62,643 nucleotides of DNA from Priapulus caudatus (Eukaryota; Priapulida; Priapulimorpha; Priapulimorphida; Priapulidae): contig NW_014577687.1 of assembly GCF_000485595.1 (NCBI RefSeq), forward strand, positions 119,884 to 182,526. Reading direction: 5' to 3'. How positions within the stretch are numbered: position 1 is the first letter of the stretch; each line of letters opens with the position of its first letter. Of the stretch, positions 51,824 to 62,044 are shown piece after piece. The notes below the pieces were generated by a model that was not told where the DNA came from, made no database searches, and saw only the letters and a program-made list of their open reading frames with translations. The translations under genes and the position numbers were made by a program.

Positions 51824-52510
51824 CCTGTCAAGATATCAGGCGGTGATGAGAGACCTTCTTATGATTATAGCTTGATGGTCTGTTGGTTGAACTTCACATT
51901 AAGTGCCTAAAAAATTTGGAGAAATAAGTCATTAGAAATAAATATAGCTAGGTTTATTTCACTGCAGTACTTGTAAGCTTTCAGGGTGTTTTTACTAAAT
52001 ACTACTGCTTTGAAATTACAATACCTGTGAGTATAAAAGTATCGGGAGAGATGAGGCACAAAAGGGCTGATGTTAAGCAACTACTTACTAGAGTACAAAT
52101 ACAAGCCAGAGTACATGGCTGAATTCTCCATGTGCCAGCCATAAATGCACTCACCGTACTCTACCAATATAGCCTTTCGCTCAACCACAAGTTTGCAGCA
52201 AAACAGGAGGTGATACAGGATTTGTGTTATTTCTTTTACTTTTTAACTATAGAGATAAAACTTTCACCAAAACTATATAGATTAATTTTAACAAGAGCCG
52301 CAGAGCGTCTGGGCTCATCTGAGGTATCTTGCTACGGTTATAAACGTAACATTTAAGTCGTGCGTAGTGACACCTTTGTTATAGGCGCAGATATGCAGAT
52401 ACGCAGTTGCGTACACATCATTTCAGCAACCTTCTGCATTCTGCATCTCCTAAATCCCATTGGTTGATACAAATCGCGTGCCTAAAACTCCTGTTTTATG
52501 GTGCATTGTG
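51824..52510. other. 5' flank of ATM
   Basis: Should hold the 5' UTR and promoter; no CpG-rich stretch or TATA box that I can single out. Reading frames here match nothing recognised. Confidence 0.4.
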
Positions 52511-52511
52511 A

Positions 52512-52529
52512 CCCTAACCCTAACCCTAT
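52512..52529. repeat. three CCCTAA units
   Basis: CCCTAACCCTAACCCTATT followed by T12. Too short to mark a telomere or an old fusion. Confidence 0.7.
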
Positions 52530-52670
52530 TTTTTTTTTTTATTAATTGTAAAAATTATTTGTTGTTATTAAATTGTTGTAAATAAATCATGTAAATATTT
52601 GCGTTAATTGGAAAACAATAGTTAAATGCATAAAGATAGAAAAATACAGAAAAGAGGTAAATAATAAAAA

Positions 52671-52740
52671 ATCAGATGGGATTCGATCCAACGACCTTTG
52701 AGCCGTGACGCCTGTGCTGTAGGCATTCAGCTATCCAGGC
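52671..52740 (-). ncRNA. tRNA-derived SINE head or degenerate tRNA-like sequence
   Basis: On the minus strand GCCTGGATAGCTGAATGCC, a D-arm-like pair GCTG/CAGC, and a B box GGATCGAATCC at the usual distance, followed by a T6 Pol III terminator. The acceptor stem does not pair, so it is not a working tRNA. Confidence 0.6.
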
Positions 52741-52828
52741 TTATTGGGTTTCTAGATTATGGATGTTCCATGAATATGACAACAGTCACAACACTGTCAC
52801 GTCATTGAGGCAGTTCAGAAATCCATGT

Positions 52829-53163
52829 TTAAATTGACTACGTCACAAATTTTCTATGGTAAAATTTGTTAAATTTTTGTTGCCATTTTTACTAACTTAC
52901 AACTCGTCAAATTCTTACCTGATAAGTTTGTTTCTCAACTAGTTAAAAATCCAAAAAACCTGGACGATTTCATATTAGTGTTCCTGACATTAATTGCTTG
53001 CTATAGGCTATGTATGCGTAACGAGTGTATGTTCACATCGAACAATATAGTAAAATAAGAAGTATAATGCAGCAATTTAACCATAAAAAGTGAACTTACT
53101 TATATTTTGTGAAAAAGTAGATTTTTTTTTTTTTTATTATTTACGGTGACGTAATCACTTTAA
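52829..53163. mobile_element. TTAA-flanked MITE, copy 2
   Basis: 335 bp including TTAA at both ends. Same termini and interior as 33255-33589. Related sequence at 58820-58850 (cccatgtttaaccctcctct) is the uninterrupted target, so insertion at TTAA is directly visible. Confidence 0.85.
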
Positions 53164-53566
53164 CCCTCCTCTTGAGGGTCAAAAGGTTATTAGACACTTA
53201 CTCTTCGCACGTCAGCGGAAAGCACATTTCATGGTCCTTTCAATAAAGTGATAAAAATGGTAGGTCAGCGCTGAAACAAAAAAGTTTTTCACTCTGTCCA
53301 TTAATTAGGCCATGTCCTCAGAAAATATCTGATATCTGACCTTTCCCCCACTGCCCTTTGACCTGTGACCTCCAATTTCACACTGCTGATGGGTTTTCTG
53401 CCCATCACACTATACACCGAATATTCAGAGCATAGGTTGAGCCGCTTTTCCCTCTTACCTTTTAAGTTAAGGGGGGAATATTCCCCCTCCATTTACACAT
53501 CTTGACCTTTGACCCTTGACCCCCCAAATTTGTCATCCCGAGTCCTTTTCACGATCCCCCATAGGG
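53164..53566. repeat. dispersed repeat with DR1-like motifs, copy 1
   Basis: Shares ccctcct..., aaaaggttatt, gctga(a)..aaaaaagttttt, gacctttga(c), ttaagttaa and gacctttgaccc with 58834-59265. Contains TGACCTGTGACCT (53359-53371) and TGACCTTTGACCC (53503-53515). No coding capacity. Confidence 0.8.
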
Positions 53567-53605
53567 ATTTTTAGCTCAGGGGACTTCGTCAGATGAGCTA
53601 AAAAT
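53567..53605. repeat. hairpin TTTTTAGCTCA/TGAGCTAAAAA
   Basis: ATTTTTAGCTCA and TGAGCTAAAAAT are exact reverse complements around a 15-base loop, at the end of the dispersed repeat. Such ends are common in invertebrate interspersed repeats. Confidence 0.8.
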
Positions 53606-54155
53606 ACAGCTTCAATTAGGATGCACAAGCCTATCAAAGCATGTCTAATTGTGGAGAAAATGCAGATATGCTGTTGTATATATATACACAAATTGATATA
53701 AGCATATATTATATTATATATATATATATATATTATATATATATATATAATGCTATTTCTCGATCTCCCAATTCCATCTACTGTCAATTTTTTAACGTCA
53801 TAAAAACAGCATAAAACCATCTTAGAACAACAGATCAGATGAAAATTTGCATTTCTGCATTGAAATAAATGAGATTACTCTCTACGACATAATGCTACTG
53901 GTATGTATGCAAAGGATGACATAACGCCACTGCAAGTGCGTTCATGCCATTACACACTTTTTGGTAGTATATATGATCTTGTAGCCTGCAGCTCATTTTA
54001 GAATCTATGGCAGTAATTATATAGTATATCAGACTTGAGATGGGGGTGTTTGTGACCGCAATCTGAACTCTACAAACATCCACTCAACACCTGTATCTGT
54101 AACTGCAATATGACAGGCTGTATTGGTAGATTATAGTACTACTACTACTACACTA
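53606..54155. other. intergenic, AT-rich
   Basis: Contains a palindromic (AT)n tract at about 53703-53752. No gene seen. Confidence 0.5.
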
Positions 54156-54935
54156 GTCTTGGGCAGCCTAAACATTACTCTTTTTTTTACGAGCTCTTTT
54201 TTGATTTTGTATGGAAAAAAGAGCTCTCGTAATTTTTTTTACGGGAGCTATTTTAGGCTTGGCCATAGCTACTTTTTCATAGCATGATTTTGTTAAAATT
54301 TTCATAATTTTGATACACTGACTCTAATATCATTCATCAGCATTCAGCACTCAGCACCAGTATCAGCAAATCTCATTATGTCTAGCCATTCAATAAACAA
54401 AACTTGCTTGCCCGAACAGGCAAGTGCAATTTCAAGCTACTTGCCCGGGCGAATTTTGGTTGGCCATCGGGCCATGCGGGCAAGCGGGTTTGTCGTCGCC
54501 CGCACCGCAGGGTTCGAAATTTCTGGCTGAAAATCTAGTGACAGCGTGGACCACCAACCGTTCAGAAAGTTGGTGGACCTGCACAAAATTGGTGGTCCGC
54601 TTAATTCTCTATAGCAGTATTTAACATAAATTAGGAAGGAATTTAACTAATAATTCATTTGCTTAAATTTCAGCCATACATGTAACTTAAATAAGTTGGT
54701 CAAATATGTTTCAATCTCCTAGGAATGTCAGGGGAGCTTTTGGATCGCGTCTACGTTTAGGATGGACGGCTCTGTTTGCGCATCCCAACTCGTCGTTACA
54801 AGGTCTGTCTAACTGCCCGTTCGGCGATAAACCGTAGTATTTGCAGCAGTAATATGAGGGGAAAAGAGATGAGTGGTTTCGTAGAGATGGTGGCCCGAGC
54901 AAAAACTTAGTGGGCTCGGGCCTCCGGGTCAGAAC

Positions 54936-55284
54936 TGTAATGTTTGAATATTATCTCAAGGAGACAAACACGCATCACACTAATGGTTGTTGCGAACAAG
55001 AACCACTTTAATGCCCCCTATCGGGGAAACGTAAGACTACACAGTTGTACACTGAATATCACATCTCTCACCTTCTTATTGGATTGACAACCAATGTCTA
55101 ATAATTATAATGGAATAATAAACACTACATGAAAGTGTCCTACAAAGTCCTTTAACTTATGTTTAAAACCCTATTAATGGGAGAATTGCTTATTGTTGAA
55201 GAAACTGAAAGTAGCATGATTGATGTCCAAAATACAACTGGATTGAACATATTAGGTAACATTAAACAATATAATTAAGTGACA
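54936..55284 (-). repeat. possible 3' LTR of nested Ty3/gypsy
   Basis: On the minus strand a segment from TGTCACTTAATT to ATTACA (TG...CA) lies downstream of the pol stop at about 55345. There is no second LTR for comparison, so the limits are tentative. Confidence 0.35.
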
Positions 55285-55344
55285 GTTTTTCCTGACAAAT
55301 TTTCACTCTGATTAATTAATGTCCACTTATAAACGGATCAAACA

Positions 55345-57150
55345 GCATAGTCCTGCAGATATGCGGGCCGCCTGGCTCTGCGCTGAGGTCTAACTGGAGC
55401 AAGCTGATTCTCAACCGGAGCTGGATCATTATGAGCAACTGGATCTACAATGTCCACTTCGCCATAGTCCAGATCACGAACGAGTCTTTTATTACTGTTA
55501 GTCCCCTGACCCCTTTACCTTCTCCCCAAGAAATTTTTTGAAGAAGGATGCGTTTCGTGTTATACGATGTCCATCACACTCTGCTGTCACCTTTGTTCCT
55601 TAGACAGTTATCACAGTCATATGTTTGGTACTGTAAGTAGGTGTCAGCTTGTTGATTTTCTTCTGTCTCACAAGTACAGTGTCTCCAACGTGTAGATTGG
55701 AGTCCTTCGCTCTCCGTTTAGAGTCCGAGTAAGATTTCATCCTTGCTTTGGCAGCCCTATCTCTCGATCTGATTTCACTGTTGATTTTGTCCAGGGTGCC
55801 CTTTCCATCATCAACTGATGGGAGCTTGATGCGAATGTCACGTCCGAACATAACTGTTGCTGGTGGGACTCCTGTTGTCGAGTGTGGTGTAGCACGACAA
55901 TTTCTTAGGTATTTGAACAGTTCCTGTTTCCATGATTTATGTTCAACAGCTGCGGCTCTGGTCACCTTTCCTAAGTTCCGCATAAACCTCTCTACCTCCC
56001 CGTTGGCCTGTGGCCACAAAGAAGTTACACGATGGTGTTTTATACCAAGATATTTAGTGAAGTCTGCAAAGTCTTGACTGTTGAAGGGAGGGTCGTTATC
56101 GGACCTCAACCTTTCTGGGGTTCCGAACTGAGAAAACACTCTGTCAAGGACAGTCGTAGCCGTGAGTGAATGTATGATCTCAACAACTGGATACCTGGAG
56201 AAATCATCTATCAGAACTATAAGATGTTTCCCTGATGGTAGCTCACCATAGAATTCAACGCTGACAGACTGCCATGGGTAATCCGGTAAGTCTGTCATTT
56301 GTAGAGGGACCGTAGTCTGGGGTGTTGTGATATTACTCTGGCATGCTATGCATCTTTCTATTTGGTCCGCCATTAGCTTGTCCACATTAGGAAACCACAC
56401 CTTCGCTCTGAGCAATTGCTTAAATTTAACTAGTCCCTGGTGGCCTTCTTGATAAAGCTCTATTGCTCTCTTTCACAATGACTGTGGGAGAACCATGCGT
56501 CGTCCTCTGAGGACTAGGCTTTGGTCGGCTGTAACCGACAGCTCCCCTCTGACCTTCTAGTATTGTGAGATCTCTTGTGACCACCGATCTGATCTGATGG
56601 CCTTCATGACATCTTGCATTTCCTTATCACCAGCAGTTGCTGCTCTGATCCCATCAAGGGTCAAGGCAATAGGAGTGCTTGCCTGTGCCAGGAAGTTAAT
56701 GTACTCTTCACCGATTCTGTCTGCACGGCACTGTTCCCAGGATGTCGGCTTGTAAAGTCTGCTGGGTTATCCTTGCCTGGACGGTACTGTAGCATCATAT
56801 CATACTGTTGAAGCCGCAACACCCAGCGTTCTATCTGAGCTGGTGGTGTACATAGACCTAGGGTTGTTGAAAATCCCTAAGAGAGGTCGGTGATCGGTAA
56901 AGATGATGAAGTGACTTCCATAAAGGTACAGGTGGAATTTTTCGCAGCCAAACACGACTGCAAGTGCCTCCCTTTCTGTCTGGGAATATCGTTGTTCAAC
57001 TGAAGACAACGCACGGCTGGCATAGCTTATAACAGACATCTCGTCACCCGACTTTTGAGTCAGAACTGCAGCAACACCTACCGGGCTGGCATCTACTAGC
57101 ACCTCAGATTGTTTTGTAGGATCAAAATAGCCCATCACAGGAACTAATTT
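55345..57150 (-). pseudogene. Ty3/gypsy pol fragment: RNase H, integrase and C-terminal tail
   Basis: In order on the minus strand: RNase H (VLVDASPVGVAAVLTQ, FTDHRPLLGIFNN), RPGKDNPAD-type stretch, zinc-binding region (ELYQEGHQGLVK, CIACQS), integrase core, and a tail RRPAYLQDYAV before a stop near 55345. At least three frame changes (about 55600, 56470, 56800). The 5' part (gag, protease, RT) is missing, cut at the hAT-like end. Confidence 0.85.
55600..56415 (-). pseudogene. integrase core open frame of the nested Ty3/gypsy
   Basis: 271 codons starting inside the protein. Core motifs SVEFYGELPSGKHL, LIDDFSRYPVVE, LRSDNDPPFN and WPQANGEVERFMR, then PHSTTGVPPATVMFGR. The first acidic catalytic position reads Glu (VEFYG) where the family normally has Asp; the second Asp and the Glu of GEVER are present. 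A decayed copy, part of the pol fragment above. Confidence 0.9.
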
Positions 57151-57295
57151 CGAATGCTGCCGGCGGCACGGGAGCGATTTTTTCTTGTATCTTCCAAAAT
57201 TTTCGCTCTCGTAATTGTTGTTACCAGAGCGCTTTGAAAGCTGACGGCAGCGAAATCGCTCGCCGCTCCCGTATATTTTTTTCGCTGGTCTTGGG

Positions 57296-57636
57296 TAAGT
57301 ATAAGTGAGCAGGTTTTTGCATGTGTTTTTACCAATACGTTAGTGCAAAAACAAATGTTATAAACAGTACTACATATTGTTAAACAAGGGAAAATAAAAC
57401 TACGTTTATTATATTACTCTATCAATATTGGGTAGAATAAAGTATTATCACTATATAATAATCATTCTATAATATTAAAACTTCATAACTAACAGGGCCA
57501 AAGTTCAACTTGTTACTTGTGCTGTTTAAACTTTAAACTAAAGAAGTGTTTTAGTACTTTTTACTCAAATTTCCTGTAACATCGGGTTAGTGTCGCTTCG
57601 GGCCATGGCCCCCTCGAACACTAGCCTGACCAGCAT
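57296..57636. other. AT-rich intergenic or 3' UTR-like sequence
   Basis: Minus strand carries AATAAA near 57400, about 235 bp beyond the stop of the open frame at 57637. No other feature. Confidence 0.35.
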
Positions 57637-57903
57637 CTACGACTGTTTCACGTAGTGAGAAGCGAGAAGGAAAATTGTGGCTATCCAAGGCCGAGTACCT
57701 TCAACACCCGCCGCAGCCGCACGCAGTACTGCCAGAAACACTAGCAGTAGCGGTTCAATGATATAAGTGCTGTCCCCAATCAATTTTCGCAATGTGCGAC
57801 ATGTGCAAATGTGGACAGCTCTTATATCCTTGGGCCGCAGTAGCAGTCGCAGGAAACTGTTCACTACAGTATACTGCACAACGACAGGGTCACAGGCACT
57901 TAG
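57637..57903 (-). CDS. possible terminal exon of an unknown gene
   Basis: Not recognised. Reads THVLSACDPVVVQYTVV, FLRLLLRPKDIRAVHIC and a hydrophobic stretch YIIEPLLLVFLAVL before a stop. A pyrimidine tract with AG lies at its 5' side (tttttctttatgag), and AATAAA lies downstream. The open frame extends up to 58086. It could equally be a chance frame. Confidence 0.3.
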   Translation of the reverse strand, partial: LSACDPVVVQYTVVNSFLRLLLRPKDIRAVHICTCRTLRKLIGDSTYIIEPLLLVFLAVLRAAAAGVEGTRPWIATIFLLASHYVKQS

Positions 57904-58429
57904 AACGTGCGTCTCATAAAGAAAAAAAATAAGGTAAAATAAACATCGGGAAAGTGTGCTGTATTTACTTCCAGTCTTGGTTTCTCTACTGCTCTTTCGC
58001 CTATATATTGGCCAAATATTTCTATAAATTCGCGGTTCAATATTCCTCTGCAACACACAGCTACACCGGCACGCATGCCGCCGCACATTTACACATAATT
58101 ACACATATTTAGTATTTACACATAATAATATTACACACTAATGTCACTATATAATGAAAGTGTCAATGACACTGTAGCTCACCACAACAAGTGGCCGCGG
58201 AGCGGACAGCCGCTGGTACATCCTAGACGTTCTACTGCGGTGATCTGTGGTGGAGTGGTGGCGATTCTAGTAAACCGTGTTAGTCCAAATGTGTTCCGAT
58301 CACACGGCCCAGAAGACAGTGAATGCACAGGGATGAGTATCAGGAACCTATCTCAAAGGATGTTCGTTGGATCGTTATGAAAGTTGCGCACAAGAAGTGC
58401 GCGATACGTTAAGTGTCTTCAGATTAAAG

Positions 58430-58483
58430 ATGGAAGCTTCGCCACCTCGTACCGAGTGCAACGAACTATATGCAAGACAGAAG
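58430..58483 (+). CDS. possible first coding exon of an unknown gene
   Basis: MEASPPRTECNELYARQK then donor gtaagc. Not recognised, and no second exon was found. The call rests on an ATG, open frame and donor only. Confidence 0.2.
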
Positions 58484-58833
58484 GTAAGCCTCATCCATTT
58501 ACCTACGGCAGCAACCTAACAGGCTGCAAATAGAGAAGCTTCATCCCTGTAAACCAATTAAGGCGTGCAAAAACTACACAGTACACCACCGCACATGCCA
58601 GCTGGCAGTGGCCACTGGCAGTGGCATACGCTTACATGTAACATACTGACAGTCAACAGAATGCCATACGAAATTATACGATTTAAGCGAGCATAATACG
58701 CTCTTCTTCAACCAATTTTACATTTTGAAATTTCATTGTGACATGTAGCTCATACATCCAGGATCGTATAGATTCTACTAGCAAACCCGGCAGTCAAAAT
58801 TCTTCTAACCGACAGTAAAAATTCCCATGTTTA

Positions 58834-59265
58834 ACCCTCCTCTGAGGCAAAAAGGTTATTCCGACACTTTACTCTTACGCATGTCAGCAGAAGGTACATT
58901 TTGCCTGTCTTTTCAAATACAGCACAAGTAATGCTAGGTACCGCTGAAAGCAAAAAAGTTTTCAATCGGGCTCCATCAGACGCTCTGTCCTCAAAAATTG
59001 TCTAAAATTGCTGCTGTGCCCATTGACCTTTGACGTGTGACCTCGCATTTCGGCACAGTGATGGCTTTTTGCATACCAATGATGGTTCTAATACACACCG
59101 CTATCACGAGCCTAGGTTCGAGGCCCGTTTAGATTTGTGCCGGCAATTATGCATTTCCTCCTATACCTTAAGTTAAAGAGTGAATGTTCCCCCTTCTTTC
59201 TACACCTTTGACCTTGTGACTTTGACCCCAGCTTCGACATCCCAACTCGTTTTGACGATCGCACC
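58834..59265. repeat. dispersed repeat with DR1-like motifs, copy 2
   Basis: Relative of 53164-53566, diverged by many substitutions and indels. Has gacctttgacgtgtgacct (about 59023) and gaccttgtgactttgacccc (about 59208). Without the MITE at its start. Confidence 0.75.
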
Positions 59266-60430
59266 CTGCCGGACGATGTTGGCTGATATCGTGACCGTAC
59301 GTCGACGCGGAAGAGATTGTGTGCCCACTGTTGACGCAACCGGACGGGACGGCACGATCCATGACGATCCTACAAAGCTCGCATCTGACTATGATCATGA
59401 GGCTAAAAGGACACAAATGAGTGAGTGAGAAGAACGTCAGTTTTAATTGAGCACCATGAGACTTACATTATAGAAACGAAGAGTATAATATCGGGAGAAC
59501 TCCATTATATACTCTTGATATATTATGTGTAGATTTTTTATGTGAAAATATAAGTGTTTGAATGTGACAAGTCTGAGAATGTGGCGAGTGATGGCGTTTA
59601 CAAACCTAATGATCGGGCCATTTAACGTTTTTAATATATTCAGATTAGGCACTGCCTAGAAAGCCGGAGCTCCGCTCGATGTGTAACGGTAAGATTGAGA
59701 TACGCTATTCGCATCGTAGGCTGCATATACCACGTGACAATGGTTTCCCCTGGCCAATAACACAGCGACTTTCTGTCAAGAGTTAATTGGTTACATGAAA
59801 GTGTTTTACTTCTATGAGTTTTTTGCTAGCAGTAGCAACAGCGGTTGCCATCTGTATATCGCAATAATTTATAAACCAAAATGAATCACAATTTGTGAGC
59901 GGTAGATGGCGTGCTATAACCATTGATGTTTTCTTCAGCGATTGGCGTTTCGAGAATATAAATAGGTTATGCTGGCGTTCCGCCATGTTTTGTAAAACTT
60001 TACTCTAATATAGAACGCTTTTTATCGGAAGGGTGAAGGAAATACCAATTTTGCATTATAGATATTGGCCAAGAAATCCATTGTTAAACGAACCAGACGA
60101 GTGTGACACCGACAGACGTTATTGTGTGTCTCATATATAAATGCTCCTATAACTTGCCAAAACCTCCCCTATTGCCATAATTTTTTTTAAAATATCAAAA
60201 CGCCCTACGCCCTTATTCATTCACATAGCAAACAATGAGGGGCAAAATCCGTTTGAAGCTTGAACTGACTAATGGCAGATTCCAATTTTTGCGCCAAAAA
60301 TTGCCTCGTGCTCGAAAGTAGCGTCGAGCTGGCGTACTCCAAAATAGGAACGTTCAATATGGGAGCATAGGCAGTAACAACTATAACCCCATTTCAAAGC
60401 ATGTGGTCAAACACGGTTTCCTGAAGTATC
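59266..60430. other. intergenic, no gene seen
   Basis: No exon, repeat or RNA gene that I can support. Confidence 0.45.
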
Positions 60431-60528
60431 GATTGACGCGTAGCCCAATGTTGACAGGAGGACGGACATACGACGGACGACGACACCATGGCAAATAGCC
60501 TCATCTTGACGATGTCAAGGTGAGGGCT
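60431..60528. repeat. dispersed repeat tail (gacggacgacgacac ... gagggctaaaaat)
   Basis: Contains acatacgacggacgacgaca and ends ggtgagggctaaaaatg, resembling the TGAGCTAAAAAT end seen at 53594-53605; probably a member of the same broad class. Confidence 0.5.
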
Positions 60529-60561
60529 AAAAATGTGCGGCGCACTCCGAATGCGGCAGTG

Positions 60562-62044
60562 CTTAAGCCCTGGTCACGAACGAGCCTACGACCATTTGTG
60601 CACACGACTGCGACAGAAAAATTTGGGGCAAATCGTGGGTCATCGGGGGTCGTCGCAAGACAGTCCTACGAACATTTTGCAGCATCGTGCAATCACTTGC
60701 CGTCGTGAGGCACAAATTGAACATGCACCTTTTTTGTTGGGCAGGATTGTTTGGTGGTATCTATGTCTTACTGGTGTGCCGTGACGTCTGTCGCTACAAC
60801 AGTCTTGGACAGTCTTGCGACTGTCGTGCGAGTAAAATATGTCTTGTCGGGGTAGCCAGAAGAAATGATTTTTAGTCAATACAATCTACTAACACTTGTC
60901 TACATTTGTGCTCACGGCTGTCGCAGGAACAGTCGTGAGACAGTTGTGCAAATTGTCTCTACGAAATATTATAATTTCGTAAGAGGCTCGGCACAACATT
61001 GCATGTCTGTCGTGCATTAGTCTTGCGTTAGATCTTGCAGACTATTTCGTTTTTTTGAGGGGTATATGGTGTGCCGGGCGAATGAACGCTTGCGAATTAA
61101 AAACTGCCTGTGCGGCGCTGAAGAGAGATGGCTATTCCACCTGAGCGAGCTACGCGTGGCCCTGCTGAAGGGGCGTCTGGAGGAACTCCCAGCAGAGCAG
61201 TAATATAGTGGCTGTTGGCGTTGATCCGGGCCCTGGGAGCATCGCAGGACCGGCGAAAACCCCCGACGTTGGTGGTTCGGCCGTGGATCGAGCGGCGCCT
61301 GATGTTTCGGGCCAGTATAGTAACTCTGATGCAAAGAGTTGGAGCGGGAATCTGCCGGTGACCTTTCGTGGGGTTCATGCGAGGGAGTCTGGCATGTTTC
61401 ACGAGCTGTTGCTGAATGTCCCCCTCGCATCGACCAAGGCCAACTGCTAGGACTTACCACCTTTCTCTTGCTGGTTTTCTTCTGCGAGGCATCCTGGATA
61501 CTAAGCTTTGCATTAAACTGAAGTGACAAATGTCAAAACTCGGGCAGAATCGATGTATCCACATGGAAAATCTTCTGCAGCAACATGCGCAGGCAACAGA
61601 CCGGGCCTCGTTATAATAGTCCGGGAGATCGGACGCGCGGATGACCCCGAGCTGACGCCACGTAGTGACCAACGGAGTGACCCACTGGAATGACCCACGA
61701 CTGTTTGTGCGCCAGTGCGCACGACTGTAGGCAACGTGCATCCCACGAGTGAACCCCGAACCTGGTTCCCACGGGTGAAAAACAGCGCCCCCGACAATGC
61801 CGACAACTCAGGACTGACGCAGCGCGAACTGACTTTGGCGCCACGACCACGCGAATAACGCCGACGACATATTTTTTTTTTCTGTCGGCCGCGCCCATCG
61901 GCAAACCACTCTTTGAGTGTCGTAGCCTTTGTGACACTGCTAAATACATTTCGGGCATGTTGCAAGATCTGAGCCACGCACAATATTTTATGGGTCCACG
62001 GCACGACAAAATTTCGTACGATCCGTTGTGACCCGGGGCTTTAG
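60562..62044. mobile_element. 1.5 kb element with inverted termini (TTAAGCCC.GGTCAC)
   Basis: Left end CTTAAGCCCTGGTCACGAACG; right end, reversed, CTAAAGCCCCGGGTCACAACG. Subterminal regions are rich in acgactg/gtcgtg repeats on both sides. The inner frames (for example MPRRRKPARER on the minus strand near 61470) are unrecognised. No target duplication was found. Confidence 0.6.

Larger units (their letters stand above)
54156..57295 (-). mobile_element. 3.1 kb hAT-like element containing a truncated Ty3/gypsy
   Basis: Insert 54164-57287 is flanked by perfect 8-bp repeats GTCTTGGG (54156-54163, 57288-57295). Its ends are CAGCCTAAAC and, reversed, CAGCGAAAAAAATATAC, the same termini as the element at 4474-5779 in opposite orientation. 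Homology to that element covers about 54164-54740 (with one 200-bp difference) and 57150-57287. Between lies Ty3/gypsy sequence. No hAT transposase is present. Confidence 0.8.

Noticed and set aside
52512-52529. Interstitial telomere
   Set aside because: Only three CCCTAA units; chance or a microsatellite seed is enough to explain it.
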